Shown: positions 57,327-64,000 of the stretch, piece by piece
How positions within the stretch are numbered: position 1 is the stretch's first letter
Layout of the letters: each line of letters opens with the position of its first letter
Assembly: GCF_003051005.1 (NCBI RefSeq)
Contig: NZ_QAOW01000005.1
Coordinates: forward strand, 186,001 to 250,000
Direction: 5' to 3'
DNA: 64,000 bases
Source: Rhodococcus sp. OK519
Lineage (GTDB): Bacteria > Actinomycetota > Actinomycetes > Mycobacteriales > Mycobacteriaceae
Notes under the pieces: generated by a model
What the model saw: the letters and a program-made list of their open reading frames with translations, nothing else
Told to the model about the DNA's origin: nothing
Databases searched by the model: none
Program-made: the position numbers and the translations under genes

Positions 57327-57545
57327 CCACTCCCGCGTCGCACGGGCAATGAGATGGCCGGAACAGTGGAGGTTACCCGCGAGTCGGTAACGGGGGCGGT
57401 CGGGCGGGTATCCTCGAATCCTGTCAGTCACACCACATCGCGTGGTCGCGTCGATGTCGCGTCTCCCCTGCACGGGCCGGTCCTGCTCGAACCGGTAGCG
57501 GTCGAGAGGCGATCCAGCGGCCACGATGGCTACGAAGGATTCACC
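57327..57545. other. Leader region of nrdR
   Basis: 219 bp between the divS-like gene and nrdR. It contains a small GTTACC-N8-GGTAAC hairpin near 57371-57390 and no NrdR box (ACACWATATATWGTGT) or B12 riboswitch that I can see. Probably holds the nrdR promoter. Confidence 0.4.
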
Positions 57546-58034
57546 ATGCACTGCCCGTTCTGCCGGCATCCCGATTCGCGCGTGGTCGACTCCCGTGAGG
57601 CCGACGAGGGGGCTGCGATCCGCCGTCGCCGTTCCTGTCCCGAGTGCGGTCGTCGTTTCACTACTGTGGAGACCGCAGTTCTGGCGGTGGTCAAGCGCAG
57701 CGGTGTCACCGAGCCGTTCAGCAGGGAAAAGGTGGTGCAGGGCGTTCGACGCGCGTGTCAGGGGCGTCAGGTCGACAACGACGCGCTGAACCTGCTGGCC
57801 CAGCAGGTCGAGGACGCGGTCCGCGCCGCAGGCTCGCCCGAGATTCCCAGTAATGAGGTCGGATTGGCCATTCTCGGGCCGCTGCGCGACCTCGACGAGG
57901 TCGCCTACCTCCGATTCGCCTCCGTCTACCGGTCCTTCAGTTCGGCGGAAGACTTCGAGCGTGAGATCAAGGATCTGCGCGAGCGTCGCGACAGCCGCGA
58001 CGCAGATCTCGCCGGTGCCGACGCCGCCGAGTAG
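57546..58034 (+). CDS. nrdR: Transcriptional repressor NrdR
   Basis: Zinc-ribbon/ATP-cone repressor of ribonucleotide reductase genes. The 162-aa protein opens [17 protein letters not shown] with the second zinc pair in [10 protein letters not shown]; the ATP cone has [20 protein letters not shown]. The ATG at 57546 follows GAAGGA and starts exactly at the canonical N-terminus. The last 15 residues are acidic. Downstream is the convergent hrpA. Confidence 0.96.
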   Translation: MHCPFCRHPDSRVVDSREADEGAAIRRRRSCPECGRRFTTVETAVLAVVKRSGVTEPFSREKVVQGVRRACQGRQVDNDALNLLAQQVEDAVRAAGSPEIPSNEVGLAILGPLRDLDEVAYLRFASVYRSFSSAEDFEREIKDLRERRDSRDADLAGADAAE

Positions 58035-58076
58035 GTCACCACGCGAGGCGGCCGTCGACGACGCCCGCCCCGCGGA

Positions 58077-61000
58077 TCAGCGTCGAATCGCCTCGATTGC
58101 CTTGAGGACGCGCTTCTCGGACACCGGGATCGACGTCCCCAGTGACTGGGCGAAAAGACTCACCCGGAGTTCTTCGATCTTCCACAGGATCTCGTTGACG
58201 TCGGCGTCGCCGCGGCGTTCCTCGGTCAACGCAGACAGCATGCGGTCGTACGCGGCGTACACGCGATCGAGCGAGTCCATTCCGACGCGGTCCCGCTGCG
58301 CGCTGCCCGGCAGCGATTCCAGACGCAGCGATGCGGCGGCCAGATAGCGCGGAAGTTCACGTAGGCGCTTGGAGCCCAGCTCGGTGACGAAACCGGGGAA
58401 CAGCAGCGATTCACGTTGCTCACGAACATCGTCGGCTGCCTCGCCGGACGCTCGATCGAGGAGCGCCGACAGACGATGAGCCTCGGTGAGCGTCGGCAAC
58501 AGCATGCGCAGCAGGCGTGCGACCCGCGTCGCCAACTGCGCGCGTACCTTGCCGGTGAGTTCGTCGAACGCGGCCGGATCCAGGACCGGGCCGCCATTCT
58601 CGGCGATCAGTTCGTCGACCGCGCAGGCCCGGCAGTCCTCTATCAGCGCGTCGAAGCTGCCGTCCGGGTTCTGTCCCAGCGCGAGCCGATCGGTGTTGCT
58701 CATCCCGTTGGTGGCCGCTTTGGCCTGCGTCGGAATCGCCTTCAGTAGCAGCTCGCGGGTGCCGGCCCGCATCGCGGCGCGCTGTGCGGCCGGGGTCGTG
58801 AGGACGCGCACTGCCACCCCCGAGCCCTCCGGGACGAGCGCGGGATAGCCGGTGACCTTCTGGCCGCCGAGTTCGCGCGTCACCGACGAGGGCAGCGTGC
58901 CGAGTGTCTGCGCCGTCCATACCGGAGCGGGCGCCCGCTCGCTGGTCGCGGTCGCCTTCGACACCTCGACCTCGACGCGCGGGGCCAGGGCCCGGCGCAG
59001 GGCGGCCAGGCTCTTGTCGCGTCCGAGAACCTTGCCCTTGTCGTCGACCGCGGCGAACGTCATCCGCAGATGTGGGGGCAGGGACGCGACGTCGAAGTCG
59101 GTGGGGTCGATACGGCACGCGCCGAGACGGGACAGCTCCCGCGCCAGGGCGTGGATGAGCGACTCCGAGCGGGGCTTCACCGAGGCGAGGGCGGCCGCCG
59201 CGAAATCCGGGGCGGGAACCACTTGCCGTCGAAGCTGTTTCGGCAGTGTCTTGATCAACGCGGTGACCAGTTCGGTGCGCAACCCGGGGACGAGCCAGTC
59301 GAAGCCCACCGGCCGCAGACCCGCGAGCAGCGCGACCGGGATCCGGGCGGTCACGCCGTCCTCTTCCTTTCCGGGCTCGAACTGGTAGGTCAGCGGGAAC
59401 TGGATGTCGCCCTGACGCCACGCATCGGGATAGTCGCCCTCGAGAACCGCCGCGGAATCGGCGTTGACGACCGTCGACGTGGTGAAGTTCAACAGGTTCG
59501 GGTTCTCCCGCCGCGCCTGCTTCCACCACGTGTCGAAGTGTTTGGCGGACACGGCCTCCGGGCCGACCCGCTCGTCGTAGAACTCGAAGAGGGTCTCGTC
59601 GTCGACGAGGATGTCTCGTCGACGCGCCCGGTGTTCGAGTTCTTCGACGTCGTCGAGCAGTGCCCGGTTGGCGTGGAAGAACTTGTGCTGCGTCTGCCAT
59701 TCGCCCTGGACAAGCGCGTGACGGATGAACAGTTCCCGCGACACCTCGGGGTCGATGGTGCTGTAGGTCACGGGACGTTCGGTGACGAGGGGAACGCCGT
59801 ACAGGGTGACCCGCTCGTAGGCCATCGCGCACGCCCGCTTGGTGGACCAGTGCGGCTCGGAGTACGTCCGCTTGACCAGGTGCGGCGCCAGTTTCTCGGC
59901 CCATTCGGGCTCGATCCGCGCGGACATCCGCGCCCACAGTCGTGTGGTTTCGACCAGTTCGGCCGCCATGACCCAGCGTGGTGGCTTCTTGAACAGTCCC
60001 GATCCTGGGAAGACTGCGAAGCGGCTGCCGCGGGCGCCGAGGAAGTCTCGCTTGTCGCCCTCACGCAGACCGATGTGCGAGAGCAGGCCGGCGAGCAGCG
60101 ACTGATGGATCAGGGTCTCACCCGCTTCGGAGGCCCCGGAACCGGCTGCCTCCCAGCCGAGTCCGCGGGTGATCTGGCGCAGCTGCCCGTGCAGGTCCTG
60201 CCATTCGCGGATCCGCAGCCAGTGCAGGAACTCGTTGCGGCACATCTTCCGGAACTGGCTCGAACTCAGTTCCTTCCGTTGTTCGCCCAGGTACTCCCAC
60301 AGCTTCAGATAGGCCAGGAAGTCGGAGTTCTCCACGTTGAACCGCGCGTGCTTCTCGTCGGCGGCCTGCTGGAAGTCGGCTGGACGTTCCCGGACATCCT
60401 GGATGGACAGCGCCGAGACGATCACCAGCATCTCGCGCAGGCAGCCGTTGCGGTGGGCCTCCACGAGCATGCGCGCCATGCGCGGATCGACCGGGAGTTG
60501 GGCGAGCTCGCGCCCGGTCGCGGTGAGCTGCGGTCCCGCGTGCGCCTGGCCGTCGCCCGCCTGCCCGTCGCCCGCCTGCCCGCTGCCCACGGTGGGCTGC
60601 TTGCCGGATGCGATCGCGCCGAGTTCCTCGAGGAGGGCGATGCCGTCCCGAATCGCCCGGGGGTCCGGCTTCTCGACGAACGGAAACGCCTCGATGTCGC
60701 CGAGACCGAGCGCTGTCATCTGCAGGACGACGGAGGCCAGGTTGGTGCGCAGGATCTCCGGTTCGGTGAACTGCGGACGCGACTCGAAGTCGTCCTCCGC
60801 GTAGAGGCGGATGCAGATGCCGTCCGCGACACGGCCACAACGGCCGGCGCGCTGCCGGGCCGACGCCTGTGAGATCGCTTCGATCGGAAGCCGTTGCACC
60901 TTGGTGCGCACCGAGTAGCGCGAGATGCGCGCTGTTCCCGGATCGATGACATATCGGATCCCGGGGACTGTCAGCGACGTCTCGGCGACGTTGGTGGACA

Positions 61001-62048
61001 GCACCACCCGGCGTCCGCTGTGCGGCGAGAACACCTTGTGCTGTTCGGCGGCGGACAGGCGTGCGTACAGCGGGAGGATGTCGGTGTTCCGGAGCTTGCG
61101 ATCGCGCAGGGCGTCGGCGGTGTCGCGGATCTCGCGCTCGCCGGACAGGAAGACGAGGATGTCGCCGTCTCCCTCCGCCGAGAGCTCCTGCACGGCCTCG
61201 CACACGGCGTCCACGGGATCACGGTCGAAGGTCTGGTCGCCCACCTCGACGGTGAGCGGGCGGTACCGCATCTCGACCGGGAACGTCCGACCCGACACCT
61301 CGACGATCGGGGCCGGCACACCGTCGACCGAGAAGTGCTCGGCGAAGCGCTGCGGGTCGATGGTTGCCGAGGTGATGATGACCTTGAGGTCGGGCCGGCG
61401 GGGGAGCAGCTGCTTGAGGTAGCCGAGGATGAAGTCGATGTTGAGGCTGCGCTCGTGGGCCTCGTCGATGATGAGCGTGTCGTAGCGCCTCAGCATCCGG
61501 TCGCGCTGGATCTCGGCGAGCAGGATGCCGTCGGTCATCAGTTTGACCAGCGTGGAATCCGACACGTGATCGGTGAACCGGACGGTGTAGCCGATGGTGT
61601 CGCCCAGATCGCGCCCCACCTCCTCCGCGATTCGCTCGGCGACGGTGCGGGCGGCGAGCCGACGGGGCTGGGTGTGGCCGATCATGCCGCGGATGCCGCG
61701 GCCGAGTTCGAGGCAGATCTTGGGGATCTGCGTGGTCTTGCCCGAGCCGGTCTCACCGGCGACGATCACCACCTGGTGGGACGCGATGGCGTCGGCGATG
61801 TCGTCGCGGCGCTGCGTGACCGGCAGCGTCTCGGGGTACGTGATCGCGGGTACCTGGGCGCGGCGGCCTGCGATCCTCGACTCGGCTGCCGTGATCTCCT
61901 CGTCGAGGGCGGTCAGCGCGGACGGGGACTTGGCGCGATCGAGGCGTCGGCGCAGCCGGTGCTCGTCGCGCAGCGTGAGCGCACCGAGACGCTTCTTCGC
62001 CTCGCGGCGATCGGCCTGGATCTCGGCTGCAGATGGTGATGTCGACAT
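58077..62048 (-). CDS. hrpA: ATP-dependent RNA helicase HrpA (DEAH box)
   Basis: A 1323-aa helicase, about the size of E. coli HrpA. Walker A GETGSGKTT is at residues 98-106 and DEAH at 195-198, followed by SATIDPQRF (motif III), SGEREIRDTADALRD, the ratchet and OB-fold regions and the large DUF3418 C-terminus. A Gly/Gln/Asp-rich repeat (GSGQAGDGQAGDGQAHAG) is inserted in the middle and comes from a 15-bp DNA repeat near 60550-60590. HrpA resolves stalled ribosome collisions in E. coli. The ATG is 9 nt after a TAGGCT -10 element. Confidence 0.95.
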   Translation of the reverse strand: MSTSPSAAEIQADRREAKKRLGALTLRDEHRLRRRLDRAKSPSALTALDEEITAAESRIAGRRAQVPAITYPETLPVTQRRDDIADAIASHQVVIVAGETGSGKTTQIPKICLELGRGIRGMIGHTQPRRLAARTVAERIAEEVGRDLGDTIGYTVRFTDHVSDSTLVKLMTDGILLAEIQRDRMLRRYDTLIIDEAHERSLNIDFILGYLKQLLPRRPDLKVIITSATIDPQRFAEHFSVDGVPAPIVEVSGRTFPVEMRYRPLTVEVGDQTFDRDPVDAVCEAVQELSAEGDGDILVFLSGEREIRDTADALRDRKLRNTDILPLYARLSAAEQHKVFSPHSGRRVVLSTNVAETSLTVPGIRYVIDPGTARISRYSVRTKVQRLPIEAISQASARQRAGRCGRVADGICIRLYAEDDFESRPQFTEPEILRTNLASVVLQMTALGLGDIEAFPFVEKPDPRAIRDGIALLEELGAIASGKQPTVGSGQAGDGQAGDGQAHAGPQLTATGRELAQLPVDPRMARMLVEAHRNGCLREMLVIVSALSIQDVRERPADFQQAADEKHARFNVENSDFLAYLKLWEYLGEQRKELSSSQFRKMCRNEFLHWLRIREWQDLHGQLRQITRGLGWEAAGSGASEAGETLIHQSLLAGLLSHIGLREGDKRDFLGARGSRFAVFPGSGLFKKPPRWVMAAELVETTRLWARMSARIEPEWAEKLAPHLVKRTYSEPHWSTKRACAMAYERVTLYGVPLVTERPVTYSTIDPEVSRELFIRHALVQGEWQTQHKFFHANRALLDDVEELEHRARRRDILVDDETLFEFYDERVGPEAVSAKHFDTWWKQARRENPNLLNFTTSTVVNADSAAVLEGDYPDAWRQGDIQFPLTYQFEPGKEEDGVTARIPVALLAGLRPVGFDWLVPGLRTELVTALIKTLPKQLRRQVVPAPDFAAAALASVKPRSESLIHALARELSRLGACRIDPTDFDVASLPPHLRMTFAAVDDKGKVLGRDKSLAALRRALAPRVEVEVSKATATSERAPAPVWTAQTLGTLPSSVTRELGGQKVTGYPALVPEGSGVAVRVLTTPAAQRAAMRAGTRELLLKAIPTQAKAATNGMSNTDRLALGQNPDGSFDALIEDCRACAVDELIAENGGPVLDPAAFDELTGKVRAQLATRVARLLRMLLPTLTEAHRLSALLDRASGEAADDVREQRESLLFPGFVTELGSKRLRELPRYLAAASLRLESLPGSAQRDRVGMDSLDRVYAAYDRMLSALTEERRGDADVNEILWKIEELRVSLFAQSLGTSIPVSEKRVLKAIEAIRR

Positions 62049-62057
62049 GCTCCGGAC

Positions 62058-62063
62058 AGCCTA
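62058..62063 (-). promoter_or_regulatory. Putative -10 element for hrpA
   Basis: On the minus strand TAGGCT is 9 nt before the hrpA ATG. The only purine-rich run (GGAG) is too close to the ATG to act as SD, so a leaderless transcript is likely. Confidence 0.4.
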
Positions 62064-62198
62064 TCGAAGCGCGCAACGGCAATTCCCGCTGCGACCGCGC
62101 GGCGCGGTGGGAGCGTCTGGCCAGGCGTCGCAGCGACCGGGCGGTCCGGTCCGAAACCGTGGCATAGTCGCTGGGAGGAGCCGGGAAGTACGTCTCGG

Positions 62199-62249
62199 AT
62201 GAGTGGAGCAACTTCGTGAGTGGAGCAATGTGGTGAGTGGAGCGCTGTG
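62199..62249 (+). repeat. Triplicated 17-bp start region with two coupled mini-ORFs
   Basis: Three 17-bp copies of RTGAGTGGAGC plus six bases occur at 62199, 62216 and 62233. Copy 1 reads ATG-S-G-A-T-S-stop (62199-62219); copy 2 reads GTG-S-G-A-M-W-stop (62216-62236); copy 3 opens the aminotransferase (SGALWHGF). Each stop overlaps the next start (GTGA), and each copy has GGAG about 7 nt before the next start. Confidence 0.85.
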
Positions 62250-63459
62250 GCACGGGTTCGCCGACATGGGGGCGGTGCAGCGCGACGGCGCGTTCGTCGT
62301 CTCCCGCGGTGAGGGCGCCTACATCTGGGACGACGCCGGCACGCGCTACCTCGACGCCACCGCTGGGCTGTGGTTCACCAACGTCGGGCACGGGCGCACC
62401 GAGATCGCCGACGCCGTTGCCGCGCAGCTGTCCAAGGTGGCGCACTTCTCGAACTTCGGCGACTTCACCTCCGACGTCGCCGTAGCGCTCGCCGACCGGC
62501 TCGGGGCGATCGCGCCGGTCCCCGGATCGAAGGTGTTCTTCACCTCCGGCGGCTCGGACTCCGTCGACTCCGCCGCCAAGCTCGCCAGGCGGTACTGGAA
62601 CGAGATGGGCCGGCCGGGCAAGAAGCTGATCGTCGGACGGCAGAAGGCGTATCACGGCATGCACGTCGCCGGCACCGCCCTCGCCGGAATCGCGGTCAAC
62701 CGGGAGGGCTACGGCGAGCTCATGCCCGACGCGCGAACCGTCGCCTGGGACGACGCCAAGAGCGTGCTCGAGCTCATCGAGCGCGAGGGCGCCGACACGA
62801 TCGCGGCGTTCTTCTGCGAGCCGATCATCGGCGCGGGCGGCATCTATCTCCCGCCGGACGGCTACCTGTCCGAGGTCCGGGAGATCTGCCGCGAGCACGA
62901 GATCCTGTTCGTCGTCGACGAGGTCGTCACCGGGTTCGGCCGGATCGGCGGATCATGGTTCGCGTCCACCCGCTTCGGCCTCGAACCAGACATGATCACC
63001 ACCGCGAAGGGCCTCACCTCCGGTTACGTTCCGATGGGTGCGGTCTTCGTCGCGCCGACCGTGGCGGAGCCGTTCTTCGGCGGGGGCGTGTGGTGGCGGC
63101 ACGGCTACACGTACGGCGGCCACGCCGGCGCAGCTGCGGCGGCCATGGCGAACCTCGACATCGTCGAGCGGGAGAACCTGCTGGCCGAGTCCAAGCGGCT
63201 CGAGTCGGCCCTGCAGACACACCTCGGCCCCCTCGCCGACCACCCGCGGGTCGCGGAGGTGCGCAGCGGACTCGGTGCGGTCGCGGCCGTGCAGTTGGCC
63301 GATCCGGCAGAGGCGTTGCCGTTCGTGAAGACGCTGCGCGAGCACGGCATCTCGGGCCGTGCGGCGGGTCAGGGTGCGATGCAGTTCTCGCCGTCGTTCG
63401 TCATGACCGACGAGCAGGTCGCCGAGATGGCCGCGGGCGTGCGCGCCGCGCTCGGCTGA
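62233..63459 (+). CDS. Class III PLP-dependent aminotransferase
   Basis: A 408-aa omega-type transaminase. PLP contacts are visible: TSGGSDSVDSAAKLAR (phosphate loop, residues 104-119), YH at 140-141, D229 in FVVDEVVTGFGR, and the Schiff-base lysine K259 in TTAKGLTSGY. Beta-alanine/taurine-pyruvate and polyamine-type activities occur in this group, so the substrate is open. The GTG at 62233 is the third copy of a triplicated start motif; an in-frame GTG at 62203 is less likely. A small palindrome and a 9-bp hairpin (63482-63504) follow the stop. Confidence 0.88.
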   Translation: MSGALWHGFADMGAVQRDGAFVVSRGEGAYIWDDAGTRYLDATAGLWFTNVGHGRTEIADAVAAQLSKVAHFSNFGDFTSDVAVALADRLGAIAPVPGSKVFFTSGGSDSVDSAAKLARRYWNEMGRPGKKLIVGRQKAYHGMHVAGTALAGIAVNREGYGELMPDARTVAWDDAKSVLELIEREGADTIAAFFCEPIIGAGGIYLPPDGYLSEVREICREHEILFVVDEVVTGFGRIGGSWFASTRFGLEPDMITTAKGLTSGYVPMGAVFVAPTVAEPFFGGGVWWRHGYTYGGHAGAAAAAMANLDIVERENLLAESKRLESALQTHLGPLADHPRVAEVRSGLGAVAAVQLADPAEALPFVKTLREHGISGRAAGQGAMQFSPSFVMTDEQVAEMAAGVRAALG

Positions 63460-63466
63460 CCGTAGG

Positions 63467-64000
63467 TCAGGACAGGGTGGACCCCCGCGCGACGAGCGCG
63501 GGGGTGATGGCGATGCGTTGCGGCGGGGGGCTGTCCGAGCGTGCGGCCGCGGTGTCGAGCAGTCGCACCGCCTGCGCGGCGATCTCGTCCTGGGGTTGCC
63601 GCACCGTCGTCAGCGACGGCCGCGACAGCGCCGCGTAGGGAGTGTCGTCGAATCCGGTGACCTGGATGTCGTCGGGTACCTGCACCCCGGCGGCGGCCAG
63701 CCCGTCGAGCACGCCGAGGGCGATCATGTCGTTTCCGCAGATCACGGCGTCGGGGCGCGGCGCGCGGGCGACGATGCGGCGCGCCGCCTCCCGCCCCCAG
63801 TCGGTGCTGAAATCGCCCAGTAGGACATCGGGTTCGGTCAGTCCGTGGCGGCCGATGGCCTGCCGGTAGCCGTCGAGCCGCTCCTGCGCCGACGAGTCGA
63901 CGGGTTCGGCGCCGACGAAGACCGGGCAAGTTGCCCCGCGGTCGACGACGTGGTCGACGGCCAGTCGGAGACCGAACTCGTTGTCCACCGTCACCGAACT
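63467..64000 (-). CDS. LacI family transcriptional regulator (partial, C-terminal part)
   Basis: The last 178 or so residues of a LacI/GalR-type regulator; the N-terminal HTH lies outside the window. Visible are the effector-domain segments DNEFGLRLAVDHVVDRG, DAVICGNDMIALGVLDGL, VTGFDDTPYAALSRPSLTTV and QPQDEIAAQAVRLL. It converges on the aminotransferase with a 7-nt gap. The ligand is probably a sugar or nucleoside as usual in this family. Regulation of the neighbour is not shown. Confidence 0.88.
   Translation of the reverse strand, partial: SSVTVDNEFGLRLAVDHVVDRGATCPVFVGAEPVDSSAQERLDGYRQAIGRHGLTEPDVLLGDFSTDWGREAARRIVARAPRPDAVICGNDMIALGVLDGLAAAGVQVPDDIQVTGFDDTPYAALSRPSLTTVRQPQDEIAAQAVRLLDTAAARSDSPPPQRIAITPALVARGSTLS

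Noticed and set aside
59070-60872. 600-codon open frame opposite hrpA
   Set aside because: Antisense shadow; hrpA is unequivocal from its motifs.

Overview
The window is one contiguous piece of a high-GC actinobacterial chromosome, most likely a Rhodococcus sensu lato (Rhodococcus/Prescottella, Nocardiaceae). The evidence is protein content and gene order. From memory, thyX-dapA-rnj ... ftsK-argA-pgsA-cinA-clgR-pspA-pspM and GT-DUF3046-recA-recX ... miaB-DUF349-miaA-dapF-hflX ... fadE20-lexA-divS-nrdR follow the Mycobacterium tuberculosis Rv2754c-Rv2718c block, and gluABCD beside recX follows Corynebacterium. I see no insertion sequence, phage, integrase, CRISPR array, rRNA or tRNA. Coding density is very high and many genes overlap by 4 nt (ATGA or GTGA).

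Layout. 1-9.6 kb: thyX, dapA, RNase J, a DUF1992 protein, two small enzyme-like genes, ftsK, then terC behind a Mn2+ (yybP-ykoY) riboswitch. 9.6-14 kb: a YciI protein, an ArgA-type acetyltransferase, then pgsA-cinA(C)-clgR-pspA-pspM (envelope stress). 14-29 kb: a block absent from the M. tuberculosis order. It holds a biotin ECF transporter (bioYMN), a LysR/MFS divergent pair, a PIG-L deacetylase, a glycerolipid locus (DAG kinase, AGPS-like flavoenzyme, TetR, GlpD), a GH2-DUF2804 fusion enzyme coupled to an MFS sugar-type transporter, and an LLM flavin/F420 enzyme. 29-33 kb: glycosyltransferase, DUF3046, recA, recX. 33-36.5 kb: the gluABCD amino-acid ABC transporter. 36.7-44.5 kb: miaB, a membrane protein, DUF349, a dioxygenase-fold protein, miaA, dapF, hflX. 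44.5-54.4 kb: a second accessory block with a secreted propeller-like protein, the choline-to-betaine operon betT-betB-betA, a large secreted cysteine-peptidase-like protein and a uracil/xanthine permease. 54.5-62 kb: fadE20, lexA, a DivS/ChiZ-like SOS gene, nrdR and the giant helicase hrpA. 62-64 kb: a class III aminotransferase and the 3' part of a LacI regulator.

How genes work together. The SOS circuit is well represented: LexA boxes precede recA, lexA and the divS-like gene, and recA also has a good match to the PafBC promoter motif. ClgR, PspA and PspM form the envelope-stress module. Choline uptake and two-step oxidation to glycine betaine are encoded in one operon. GlpD, the AGPS-like enzyme and the DAG kinase suggest a glycerolipid, possibly ether-lipid, function under one TetR regulator. 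A recurrent feature is a TANNNT -10 hexamer 7-9 nt before the start codon, consistent with leaderless transcripts.

Most notable candidates for new biology: the GH2-DUF2804 fusion with its coupled transporter; the secreted C/H/D-N protein that also carries a CxxCH motif; the 17-bp triplicated start region of the aminotransferase, which builds two coupled six-codon mini-ORFs; and the clear switch architecture of the terC riboswitch.
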